Source: an uncultured Actinomycetes bacterium | GTDB taxonomy: Bacteria > Actinomycetota > Thermoleophilia > Solirubrobacterales > Solirubrobacteraceae | Assembly: GCA_937888775.1 (NCBI GenBank) | Contig: CALAQT010000527.1 | Coordinates: 1 to 8,705 of the forward strand | DNA length: 8,705 nt | Reading direction: 5' to 3' | Shown here: piece after piece, positions 1-5,895 of the stretch | Numbering within the stretch: position 1 is the stretch's first letter | Layout of the letters: each line of letters opens with the position of its first letter | Notes under the pieces: model-generated | Databases searched by the model: none | What the model was told of the DNA's origin: nothing | What the model saw: the letters and a program-made list of their open reading frames with translations, nothing else | Translations under genes and position numbers: made by a program

Positions 1-30
1 CTCTTTCCCTACACGACGCTCTTCCGATCT
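1..30 (+). other. Illumina Read-1 adapter (not genomic)
   Basis: The first 30 bases match the TruSeq Read-1 adapter, ending in the familiar CTTCCGATCT. Together with its inverted copy at 8677-8705 it forms a false terminal inverted repeat. It supplies an in-frame stop (9-11) and the last six residues (DRKSVV) to the reading frame of the SecDF gene, so the apparent end of that gene is artificial. Confidence 0.98.
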
Positions 31-2918
31 GCCTGGCCGCGCGACGGTGCCTGGCCGCGCGGGGCGGTCGACGGGCGGCGGGTCAAGGTCGATGTGCCGC
101 GGCCGGCGCGGTCCTCCTCGAGGGCGAGGTCACGCTTCATCTGCTCAAACTCGGCCGCCGACACGTTCTCGGCCTCAGGGGTGGTGAGACGGCCGGTGCG
201 CCGGCGCGTGCGATCCCGGGCGGGATCGATGTCCGAGCCAACCGACGCGTAGGCGGCAACGCTGCCGTGCTCGGCCACGATCCGGTCGTGGCGATGGCGG
301 TAGACCGACTCGCGCTCCTTCCAGTGCGTGAGCACCGGCGAGGCGATGAAGATCGACGAGTACGCGCCCGAGGCGACACCGATCATCAACGCGAAGGCGA
401 AGTCCTGCAGCGTCGCGCCGCCGAACAGCAGCAGGGCGATGATCGGCATCAGCGTGCAGGCGGTGGTCGCGATCGACCGCGTCAGCACCTCGCTCATCGA
501 GCGGTTCACGATCTGTGAGAAGGCGGCGCGTGGCATCCGCGGGATGTTCTCGCGCACACGGTCGAACACGATGATCGTGTCGTACAGCGAGTAACCCAAG
601 ATGGTCAAGAGCGCCGCGACCGTCGACGTCGTCACCTCCCGGCCGGTGAGCGAGTACACGCCCGCCGTGATCAGCAGATCGTGCATCAGGGCGATCAGCA
701 CCGGCACCGCGAACTTCCACTGGAAGCGCAGCGCCACGTAGGCCGAGATGACCAGCAGCGACGCGATGATCGCGATCACCGCACTGTTGGCGACTTGTCG
801 GCCGAACGTCGGGCCGACGGACGTGACGCTCACCGAGCCGGTGCGGATCCCGTAGCGGCTCTGTAAGGCGTCGCGGACGTGTGCGCCGACGGCCGGACCG
901 CTTGTGAAGGAGATCTGAAAGGTGTCACCCGTTCGGCCGACCTGCTGAACGGTCGTATTTCTCGCTCCAGCTGCTGTAGCGACGCCAACAATCTGGGACT
1001 GTGTGGCGGCCCGGTCCAGGCTCGTGGTGATCCGGGTGCCGGAGGTGAAGTCGATGCCGAGGTTCAGCCCCCGTCCGCCGATGGCCAGCGCGCCGATCAG
1101 CAGGATCACGCCCGACATCGAGAAGAAGTACCTCGACGCGCCCATGAAGTCAAAGCGCCACACCCGCGGCGTGTCACCGACCCCGAGCGCCGACCGGCGC
1201 CCGATCGTGCGCGAGTCGCCCATCGACATCAGGATCGCCTGGGTCGCCAGGACCGCCGTGAACAGCGACACGATCGTGCCGATCCCAAGCACGAAGGCAA
1301 AGCCCTGAACCTCGGCGGTGGCCAGCACGAACAGGATGAACGCGGTCATGATCGTGACCACGTTGGCGTCGATGATCGCCGTCAGCCCCTTCCTGTAACC
1401 GGTCGCGATACCGCTGCGGATCGAGCGCCCGGCGCGGATCTCCTCCTTGACACGTTCGAAGATCACGATGTTCGCGTCCGCGGCCACGCCGATCGTCAGG
1501 ATCAGGCCCGCGATCCCCGGCAGCGTCAAGGTGATCGGGATCAGCTTGATCAGCGCGTAGAAATACAGCGAGTACGTGATCAGCGCGGCGACCGCGATCA
1601 GGCCCAGCACCCGGTAAGAGAGCATCAGGAAGATCGCCACCACGAGCAGACCGATCGCCCCCGCGACCAGGCCCTGGTGCAGGGACTGCTTGCCGAGCGT
1701 CGCCGACACCTGGGACTCGGAGATCAGCTTGAGGTTGATCGGCAGCGCCCCCAGCCGCAGCTGGGTAGCGAGATCCTGCGCGGACTGAGTCGTGAAGCCG
1801 CCGGTGATCTCGCTGCTGCTGCTGCTGTTCAGCCCGTCGGGGTACTGGTTAAAGTCGATCTGCGGGACGGTCAGCAGCTGGTTATCCAGCGTGGTGGCGA
1901 AATGCTGGTAGAGCTTTGTCGCGCCGACGCTGACGCGCGCGCCGCGGTGAGCGATCGTTGCGGTCACCTTCCCGAACTGTTGGGTGCCGCGTGCGTCGAG
2001 GCCGAACTGCACGTCGGGCTGGCCGCTGGCGTCGGTCGACGCCTGCGGATTGATCACGTCAGCCCCGCTGAGCGCAACACGATCGCGCAGCACGAAATAC
2101 TGCGAACCACGGCTACCGAACGGTCCTTGTCGCGGCGCGGTCGGATCAGCGGCCCGGATCACGACCCATCCCTGCGGCACTCGGAACTCCTCGTTGCCGC
2201 TGAGCGACACGCCGGCCGGGAGCGCTGACTGCAGGGCTCGCTGTGAGCCGACTTTGCGACCGCCGGCCAGGTAGCAGTGCTCACCCGAGGAAGACGTGGT
2301 GTGCTCATCAGCCGCGATCGCCGTGCACGCTGGACTGCCTGGCGCCCCGAACAAGTAGTACTCAGGCCCCAGCCGCGACAGCGTTCGGGCATACGGTGCT
2401 GGGGACTGACGGGCAGCGAGCCGCACAGCGTCAAACAGGGGAAGGCTTCCCGCGCCCGGTGCCCCGGGTCCGCTGCCGGCGCCCTGGCTGAGTGTCAGCG
2501 CCGTGGCGTCTTGGGCTAGCAGCTGGGATGCGGTGGCCTGTCCGTTCGGGGTCAGGGCGTTGGCTTCCCAGTCATAGAAGTACAACCGGGCGGTGCTGCC
2601 GACCTGCCGTTCGGCTTGGGTCACGTTGCGTACGTTGGGCAGGCCGACGGAGATCTCGTTGCCGGCCTGGGTTTGGATCTCGGGCTGGGATACCCCGAGC
2701 TGGTCGACGCGGGACCGCATGATCTGCACGGCGAGATCAAGCGCAGCCGGGGTCACCCGCGGAGTCTGGGGACTGGGCTGACCCTCATAGATGAGTTGCA
2801 CGCCTCCCCTGAGATCGAGGCCGAGCACCGTCGGCCGGATGGCGATCACCGCCAGCGACGACGCGATCAGACCGATGACGAGGGCGAGCACAAATCGATG
2901 ACGACTGCGATCACTCAT
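31..2918 (-). CDS. secDF: Fused protein translocase subunit SecDF, 3'-truncated by contig end
   Basis: SecDF is the membrane accessory of the SecYEG channel. It uses the proton gradient to pull exported proteins out on the outer face. Seen, numbering from MSDRSRHRF: TM1 at about 9-27, then the SecD signature LGLDLRGG (32-39). A large external P1 region spans about 40-415, with a Gly/Ala/Ser-rich insert near 143-160, two cysteines (C198, C215) and a five-serine run (365-369). Five further SecD membrane segments lie at about 417-562 and include GVAADANIVIFERVKEE. SecF starts near 590 with GLNLGIDFTSGT (617-628) and GYSLYDTIIVFDRVREN (775-791), for 12 membrane segments in all. D481, D780 and R814 sit in the segments that hold the conserved proton-path residues of the family. 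The ATG at 2916-2918 is preferred over an in-frame start 22 codons upstream because GAGGG lies 7 nt before it. The tail after about 870 is charged and cytoplasmic; the true stop lies outside the contig. The gene follows the sigma-factor pair with an 88-bp gap, and no yajC or ruv gene is present upstream. Confidence 0.95.
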
Positions 2919-2925
2919 GTGCGCG

Positions 2926-2930
2926 CCCTC
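2926..2930 (-). promoter_or_regulatory. Ribosome binding site of secDF
   Basis: On the minus strand GAGGG lies 7 nt before the ATG at 2918. This decides the start: the longer in-frame reading (to 2984) places this motif inside codons and adds 22 residues that do not resemble a SecD N-terminus. The 88-bp gap to the upstream gene (2919-3006) shows a GC-rich imperfect dyad but no clear promoter or T-tailed terminator. Confidence 0.6.
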
Positions 2931-3006
2931 GCGGGTCAATGCTGCACGGCGTGGGAGGACCGCCCGGCCGACGGCCCGGTGCAAAGACGCTCATCTGAAA
3001 CCGTGG

Positions 3007-3675
3007 TCAGCCGGTCGCGCCAGCGAAGGCAGGAGCGCCCCGCGCCCCGCGAACACAAACGGGAGCTGGAATCAGCGCATCCAACTCGCCACCGTCAGGC
3101 AGGGCGGTCGCCCCTAGCAATCGCCGCGGCAAAGTGACGCCAGCGGGCGGCAGCTGGCGGCGATCAATCCGGTCACGCCGCGCAGCCACCCGGGGGCCGC
3201 GCAAATGAACCCCTCTCGTCCCGACAGGCGGCAGCTTGGTCTGGACGGGACCCGCCGAAGCAAGACAGTCGGTGCTGACCTCAGAGACGCCCGCGACTCC
3301 AAGCAACGCCAATGGGCCGCCGATCCCGTTCGAGGTCGTGCTCATCCGGATCGTGACCAGCCGTCCCTTCCCCCTCATGGCTGGGGCATCGGGTGCGGCC
3401 GTGCTCGCGCCCAACGACACGACGAGCGCGGCGATCAGACCACCGAACGTTCCCACCCCGAATCCTCCGAGCCGGTCGGCGCCACCTGAGCGCCACCCAC
3501 CAGCTCGACGCCGCCCGTCATGCCACCGGTCGGGTTGGATGCTGGCGGCCGAGCGAACACCCGATCTCCCAACGTCGTCGGCAGGCGCTCGCGATGACCC
3601 GTCCGCCGCTGCGGGATACAGGGCCGCCGCCTGCTTGACCAGCTGACGTTCGATGCGCTCAAAGTAATCGCTCAT
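3007..3675 (-). CDS. Hypothetical single-pass membrane protein coupled to ECF sigma factor (candidate anti-sigma partner)
   Basis: A 222-residue protein of no family I can name with certainty. It begins MSDYFERIERQLVKQAAALY, an amphipathic cytosolic segment. An Arg/Gly/Trp-rich linker follows (about 40-70), then one likely membrane segment (about 70-90, including GGLIAALVVSLGAS) and an outer part with C137 and C207. The ATG (3673-3675) overlaps the sigma-factor stop by 4 bp (ATGA), so its translation is probably coupled to that gene. This start is chosen over one 26 codons upstream because of that overlap. From memory, many Thermoleophilia ECF sigma genes are followed by a membrane protein with a similar DxFxRIExQL opening; I infer a regulatory or sensing partner. 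It lacks a recognisable zinc-finger anti-sigma HxxxCxxC motif. The linker and the stretch after about residue 155 are rich in arginine and look less protein-like, so a frameshift or assembly error inside it is possible. Confidence 0.55.
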   Translation of the reverse strand: MSDYFERIERQLVKQAAALYPAAADGSSRAPADDVGRSGVRSAASIQPDRWHDGRRRAGGWRSGGADRLGGFGVGTFGGLIAALVVSLGASTAAPDAPAMRGKGRLVTIRMSTTSNGIGGPLALLGVAGVSEVSTDCLASAGPVQTKLPPVGTRGVHLRGPRVAARRDRIDRRQLPPAGVTLPRRLLGATALPDGGELDALIPAPVCVRGARGAPAFAGATG

Positions 3676-4238
3676 CTTTGCGTCGCCCCGAGTTGACGAC
3701 GAAGCCGAGACAACCCTCGGCTCACGTGCTGGCGGACAACCATTTCCGAACACCGCAGCTCAGCCGCGATCTCCGAGTAATCGCGCTCCTCGACGATCCG
3801 TGCCCGCACAGCCATACGCTGGCGCTCGGGCAGACCGTCGAGCAAAACAAGAACCTCCGTATCGGCTCCCAATTCCTCGACGCGCTGGAGATCCTCATCA
3901 TCCAGAACCTCGGGCTCGAAACTCAGGCGGCGTCGCGCGCGATCCTCCACCTGGCCACGCCGCCGGCTCTCACGCAACTTATTCTGCGCGATCCCACACA
4001 CCCACGGCCACGCCGAATCAGCCTCCGCGCCCTCAAAGCGACCGGCCGACAGCAACACCGCCGCGAACACCTCAGTCGTGAGATCCGCAGCGACCTCCGG
4101 ATCACGCGTCATCCGCATCAGCAACCCCGCGACCCTCGGCAGATAGCGCTGGTAGAAGACCGCGAACGCATCGCTCTCCCCAGCCACAGTCCCGCTGAGC
4201 AGATCCCCGTCAGAGCGTTGTTCCGGATTGCGCGTCAC
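3672..4238 (-). CDS. ECF-type RNA polymerase sigma factor (sigma-70 family)
   Basis: An alternative sigma factor that directs RNA polymerase to a restricted promoter set. Seen, numbering from the GTG start (188 aa): a sigma-2 region at about 22-94, running from DAFAVFYQRYLPRVAGLLMR to the Arg-rich helix before SRRR and including AADLTTEVFAAVL. A short linker follows, then a sigma-4 region at about 131-183 (LLDGLPERQRMAVRARIVEE, then the helix-turn-helix around YSEIAAELRCSEMVVRQHVS). There is no region 1 or 3, as expected for ECF factors. The start is uncertain. GTG at 4236-4238 gives the usual short N-terminus, while an in-frame TTG at 4296-4298 would add 20 residues but lies at the expected transcription start of the candidate promoter. 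Neither has a good ribosome site, so a leaderless or weakly initiated message is possible. It heads the apparent operon with the coupled membrane protein and secDF. Confidence 0.9.
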   Translation of the reverse strand: MTRNPEQRSDGDLLSGTVAGESDAFAVFYQRYLPRVAGLLMRMTRDPEVAADLTTEVFAAVLLSAGRFEGAEADSAWPWVCGIAQNKLRESRRRGQVEDRARRRLSFEPEVLDDEDLQRVEELGADTEVLVLLDGLPERQRMAVRARIVEERDYSEIAAELRCSEMVVRQHVSRGLSRLRRQLGATQR

Positions 4239-4302
4239 TAGACAGATATTTGCGCCAGCCGCGTCGCTTGTGACAGCAGAGCGCAAATGCTGCCTCAAAC
4301 CG

Positions 4303-4328
4303 GACGTTACAGGGCCCGGAGAACTTCC
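4303..4328 (-). promoter_or_regulatory. Candidate ECF-type promoter upstream of the sigma gene
   Basis: Read on the minus strand, GGAAGTT (4322-4328) is followed, 17 nt after its GGAAG, by CGTC (4303-4306). This resembles the GGAAC(TT)/CGTC pattern of many ECF promoters, with one mismatch in the -35 element. It would start transcription near 4296, upstream of the GTG start. Autoregulation is inference; a 4-base -10 element occurs often by chance in high-GC DNA. Confidence 0.3.
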
Positions 4329-4398
4329 ATCAGAGCGTCACACACCGACAGCGCGCGCTGGCGTCCGCGCGAGCGCGAGCAACGCGCGGCGCGAGAAC

Positions 4399-4412
4399 GC
4401 CATGCGAATGGC
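4399..4412. terminator. Small hairpin just downstream of the monooxygenase gene
   Basis: GCCAT and ATGGC form a perfect 5-bp stem around a 4-nt loop (GCGA on the plus strand, TCGC on the minus). It begins 8 nt after the monooxygenase stop codon (minus strand). There is no T-run, so it could be a weak terminator, a processing stem, or chance. The flanking 4335-4398 is very rich in GCGC steps and holds no gene I can support. Confidence 0.25.
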
Positions 4413-4419
4413 CGCCGTG

Positions 4420-4740
4420 TCAATTAGTGGATAGCGGTGCTTCGCTTTCGAGTACATCGAAGGACCACAGCTCGCTCGCGGTCCCGACCGGCCCGTCCGT
4501 TCGATGCTGCGCGTGGCCGGCGGCAAAGTCCGGGCTTGAAACCCACAACCGAAAATCCTCCTCCGAGCGCCAGCGAGTAAGCACAAGACAGGTCTCGCGG
4601 TCGTCATTTGGTCGCAGCAGCTCAAAGCCCTCAAAGCCGGGCGCAGCAGAAACTCGACCGGCTCGCGAAGCGAAGCGCCGTTCAAAGTCATCGAAGCGCT
4701 CCCGCGGAACCGTGATTGCGTTGATCTTGACGACGCTCAC
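4420..4740 (-). CDS. MhuD-like haem-degrading monooxygenase (ABM domain)
   Basis: A 106-residue dimeric alpha/beta-barrel protein of the antibiotic-biosynthesis monooxygenase superfamily. It closely resembles mycobacterial MhuD, which opens the haem ring to release iron. Seen: the N-terminus MSVVKINAI and the segments PGFEGFELLRP, LTRWRSEEDFRLW and GPVGTASELWSFDV follow the MhuD pattern along the whole length. The known catalytic set is present: N7, W66 and a histidine at 76. The histidine is shifted by one relative to MhuD H75 because of an inserted glycine (AAGHAQH). The start is GTG (4738-4740), chosen because it places MSVVKIN exactly where MhuD begins. AGGA lies 7 nt upstream, and TAGGAT could alternatively be the -10 of a leaderless promoter. 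The gene stands alone between the sigma operon (same strand) and a divergent lipoprotein gene. A role in iron recovery or haem detoxification in the cytosol is inferred from the family. Confidence 0.9.
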   Translation of the reverse strand: MSVVKINAITVPRERFDDFERRFASRAGRVSAAPGFEGFELLRPNDDRETCLVLTRWRSEEDFRLWVSSPDFAAGHAQHRTDGPVGTASELWSFDVLESEAPLSTN

Positions 4741-4746
4741 ACCCCG

Positions 4747-4752
4747 ATCCTA
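4747..4752 (-). promoter_or_regulatory. Possible -10 element (TAGGAT) of a leaderless monooxygenase promoter
   Basis: On the minus strand TAGGAT ends 6 nt before the GTG start, the spacing seen for leaderless actinobacterial transcripts. The embedded AGGA could equally act as a ribosome site on a longer message. No clear -35 hexamer was found at 16-18 nt. Confidence 0.3.
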
Positions 4753-4934
4753 CGCCAGGCCGGCACATCCAAGCCCGCGCAGTGAGCGTCTCACCAGCCT
4801 AGGATCACCGAACAGGCACGGGGGGCGGACTCGTGGCTGGATCCCGCCGAGAGGAGCGGCCGCCCGTGGTCGCCTCGGATGGCTCCCTCAGGGGCGAAGC
4901 GGTCACGAGACGGTTACACGGGAGCCGACGGCTG

Positions 4935-4953
4935 GTGCGACGCTGTGCGACGC
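4935..4953 (+). repeat. 9-bp tandem direct repeat GTGCGACGC, 10-bp period
   Basis: GTGCGACGC occurs at 4935-4943 and again at 4945-4953, so the two copies sit on the same face of the helix, 37 nt upstream of the lipoprotein start. The rest of the divergent intergenic region 4741-4989 shows no further gene and no unambiguous promoter. Confidence 0.45.
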
Positions 4954-4969
4954 GTTGGACCCGACAAGC

Positions 4970-4979
4970 TGTCATGACA
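4970..4979. promoter_or_regulatory. Palindrome TGTCATGACA overlapping the lipoprotein ribosome site
   Basis: A perfect 10-bp palindrome whose right end touches the AAGGA ribosome site (4979-4983). That site lies 6 nt before the GTG start at 4990. Position and symmetry suit a repressor operator or a translation-control site, but this is inference and the palindrome is short. Confidence 0.3.
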
Positions 4980-4989
4980 AGGAAACGCC

Positions 4990-5451
4990 GTGAAGATCAT
5001 TAATGGCGCTCGTCCGGCAGCCGTTGTGGCGCTTCTGATCGTTGCAGCGGCGCTCGGCGTCGCGGCCTGTGGAGGCTCGTCTTCCGGCGCAGGCGCCCCC
5101 GGCAGCCGCGTCGCGTATTACCGCAGCTGCCTGGAGAAGTACGGCGTGACCTTTCGCGCAGGTGACACCCTGGCATCCCGCATCTCGCAGGAGGCGACGT
5201 CCGCGCCGGTGATGAAGGACTGCCTCGACGCGACTTTGCGACAACCGTTGTCACAGACAACGATCAAGCTCCTCACCGCGTATGTCTCCTGCGTATCGAA
5301 GCACGGCTACAACCTGCCGACACCGAACACTTCCGGCAACGGGCCGGTGTTCCCGCCCGGTACAGGCCGGATCCGCAAGTACCGGGCGGCTGCGACGAAC
5401 TGCGTCCCGATCGAACGCGCAGAGCTCCGCAGCATGTACGGCACGGCCTGA
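4990..5451 (+). CDS. Secreted lipoprotein with duplicated cysteine motif, function unknown
   Basis: A 153-residue predicted lipoprotein. Seen: N-terminal MKIINGARPA, a hydrophobic core (about 10-26) and a lipobox VAA-C with the lipidated cysteine at 27. A Gly/Ser-rich tether follows (28-39). The mature part holds two similar units. The first is YYRSCLEKYGVTF (43-55), with a partner cysteine at C78. The second is YVSCVSKHGYNLP (98-110), followed by TPNTSGNGPVF, with a partner cysteine at C138. Four cysteines in this pattern suggest two disulfides. The start is GTG at 4990, supported by AAGGA 6 nt upstream and by the immediate lipoprotein signal. From memory, Thermoleophilia have many proteins with the xxCMRxHGVNLPxPNTSGxGPV pattern, and this belongs with them; none has a function I can cite. 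It is the only plus-strand gene here and is divergent from the monooxygenase. It likely acts on the outer face of the membrane. Confidence 0.85.
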   Translation: MKIINGARPAAVVALLIVAAALGVAACGGSSSGAGAPGSRVAYYRSCLEKYGVTFRAGDTLASRISQEATSAPVMKDCLDATLRQPLSQTTIKLLTAYVSCVSKHGYNLPTPNTSGNGPVFPPGTGRIRKYRAAATNCVPIERAELRSMYGTA

Positions 5452-5589
5452 GGCGACGGCCTAGTGGGGCCTGGCGTACCCGGCGCGGCCGACTCTGCGT
5501 CGCACATCGGATCCACCACCGCACGCAGCGGGCGGTCAACAGCGAGAGCCAATCCTCAGCGGCGACCGTGAGGGCCGCCGTCGCATATG

Positions 5590-5603
5590 AGGTGTTCGCA
5601 CCT
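5590..5603 (+). terminator. Short TTCG-loop hairpin followed by TTT
   Basis: AGGTG and CACCT pair around a TTCG tetraloop, an unusually stable loop, and the sequence continues TT then C. This resembles a minimal intrinsic terminator for the plus strand, 138 nt after the lipoprotein stop. The T-tract is too short for confidence. Confidence 0.3.
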
Positions 5604-5700
5604 TTCTCGCAGTCACGGGGGCTATACGAACAACGCAATCATGCAGATCCGCCGCACCCGCGCCAACACGAAGGCAGGGCGAAGTTTCGACTGCGGCACG

Positions 5701-5757
5701 AGACCCGCAACTCGCAAATCTCGGGTCTGTACAACCTCGAATAGCGAGAACCTCTCG
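5701..5757. repeat. Cluster of small inverted repeats in the GC-poor spacer
   Basis: AGACCCG (5701-5707) pairs with CGGGTCT (5722-5728). CTCGC (5711-5715) can pair with GCGAG (5744-5748). CGAGA (5745-5749) can pair with TCTCG (5753-5757) around a 3-nt loop. The last two exclude each other. No known RNA family is recognised. Confidence 0.3.
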
Positions 5758-5823
5758 GACGTGGCATTCTGGCTACCGAACGTGCTGGATCGACTCCGAG
5801 AGCAAAAAGAGAGTCAGCGGGGC

Positions 5824-5874
5824 CGCACACCTTGCGGTCCTCCCGCCCAGTAGTTGGGCGGGAGGATGTGTGCG
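5824..5874. terminator. Strong nested hairpin between the lipoprotein and parB-like genes
   Basis: CCTCCCGCCCA (5839-5849) and TGGGCGGGAGG (5855-5865) form a perfect 11-bp stem with a 5-nt loop. Outside it, CGCACAC (5824-5830) pairs with GTGTGCG (5868-5874). The left outer arm can instead fold on itself, CCGCA (5823-5827) with TGCGG (5833-5837). The element lies 21 nt beyond the parB-like stop codon, so it could terminate that minus-strand message, or transcripts from both sides. No T-tract follows on either strand, so a factor-dependent or protective structure is also possible. Confidence 0.55.
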
Positions 5875-5895
5875 TGAACGGAACCGAGAGGACTG

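Larger units (their letters stand above)
5452..5895. other. Non-coding spacer with a GC-poor right half
   Basis: This 444-bp stretch holds no gene I can support. Sampled 60-base blocks between 5581 and 5820 are about 53-57% GC, well below the flanking genes. It contains several stem-loops (listed separately) and a run of A's near 5805-5810. A plus-strand reading frame at 5587-5853 (88 codons) has no ribosome site and no recognisable domain, and its last codons run into the big hairpin. The region may be an old insertion scar, an accessory-region border or an untranslated RNA; the sequence does not decide. Confidence 0.5.

Noticed and set aside
879..2228. Plus-strand open frame of 449 codons opposite secDF
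   Set aside because: Its Arg/Asp/His/Gln-rich composition is that of a shadow frame, and the opposite strand is clearly SecDF.
3236..3646. Plus-strand 136-codon frame opposite the coupled membrane protein
   Set aside because: The minus-strand gene has the ATGA coupling and a membrane segment; the plus frame has neither a start signal nor a domain.
4335..4398. Small peptide gene downstream of the monooxygenase (minus strand, starting MAFSRRALLALA)
   Set aside because: It is only about 21 codons with no ribosome site; the region is simply rich in GCGC steps.
5587..5853. Plus-strand 88-codon frame in the spacer
   Set aside because: It has no ribosome site or domain, its composition is biased, and its end lies inside the strong hairpin.
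5452..5895. tRNA gene or attachment site in the spacer
   Set aside because: No cloverleaf with T-arm and acceptor pairing could be drawn, and no direct repeat matching a tRNA end was seen.
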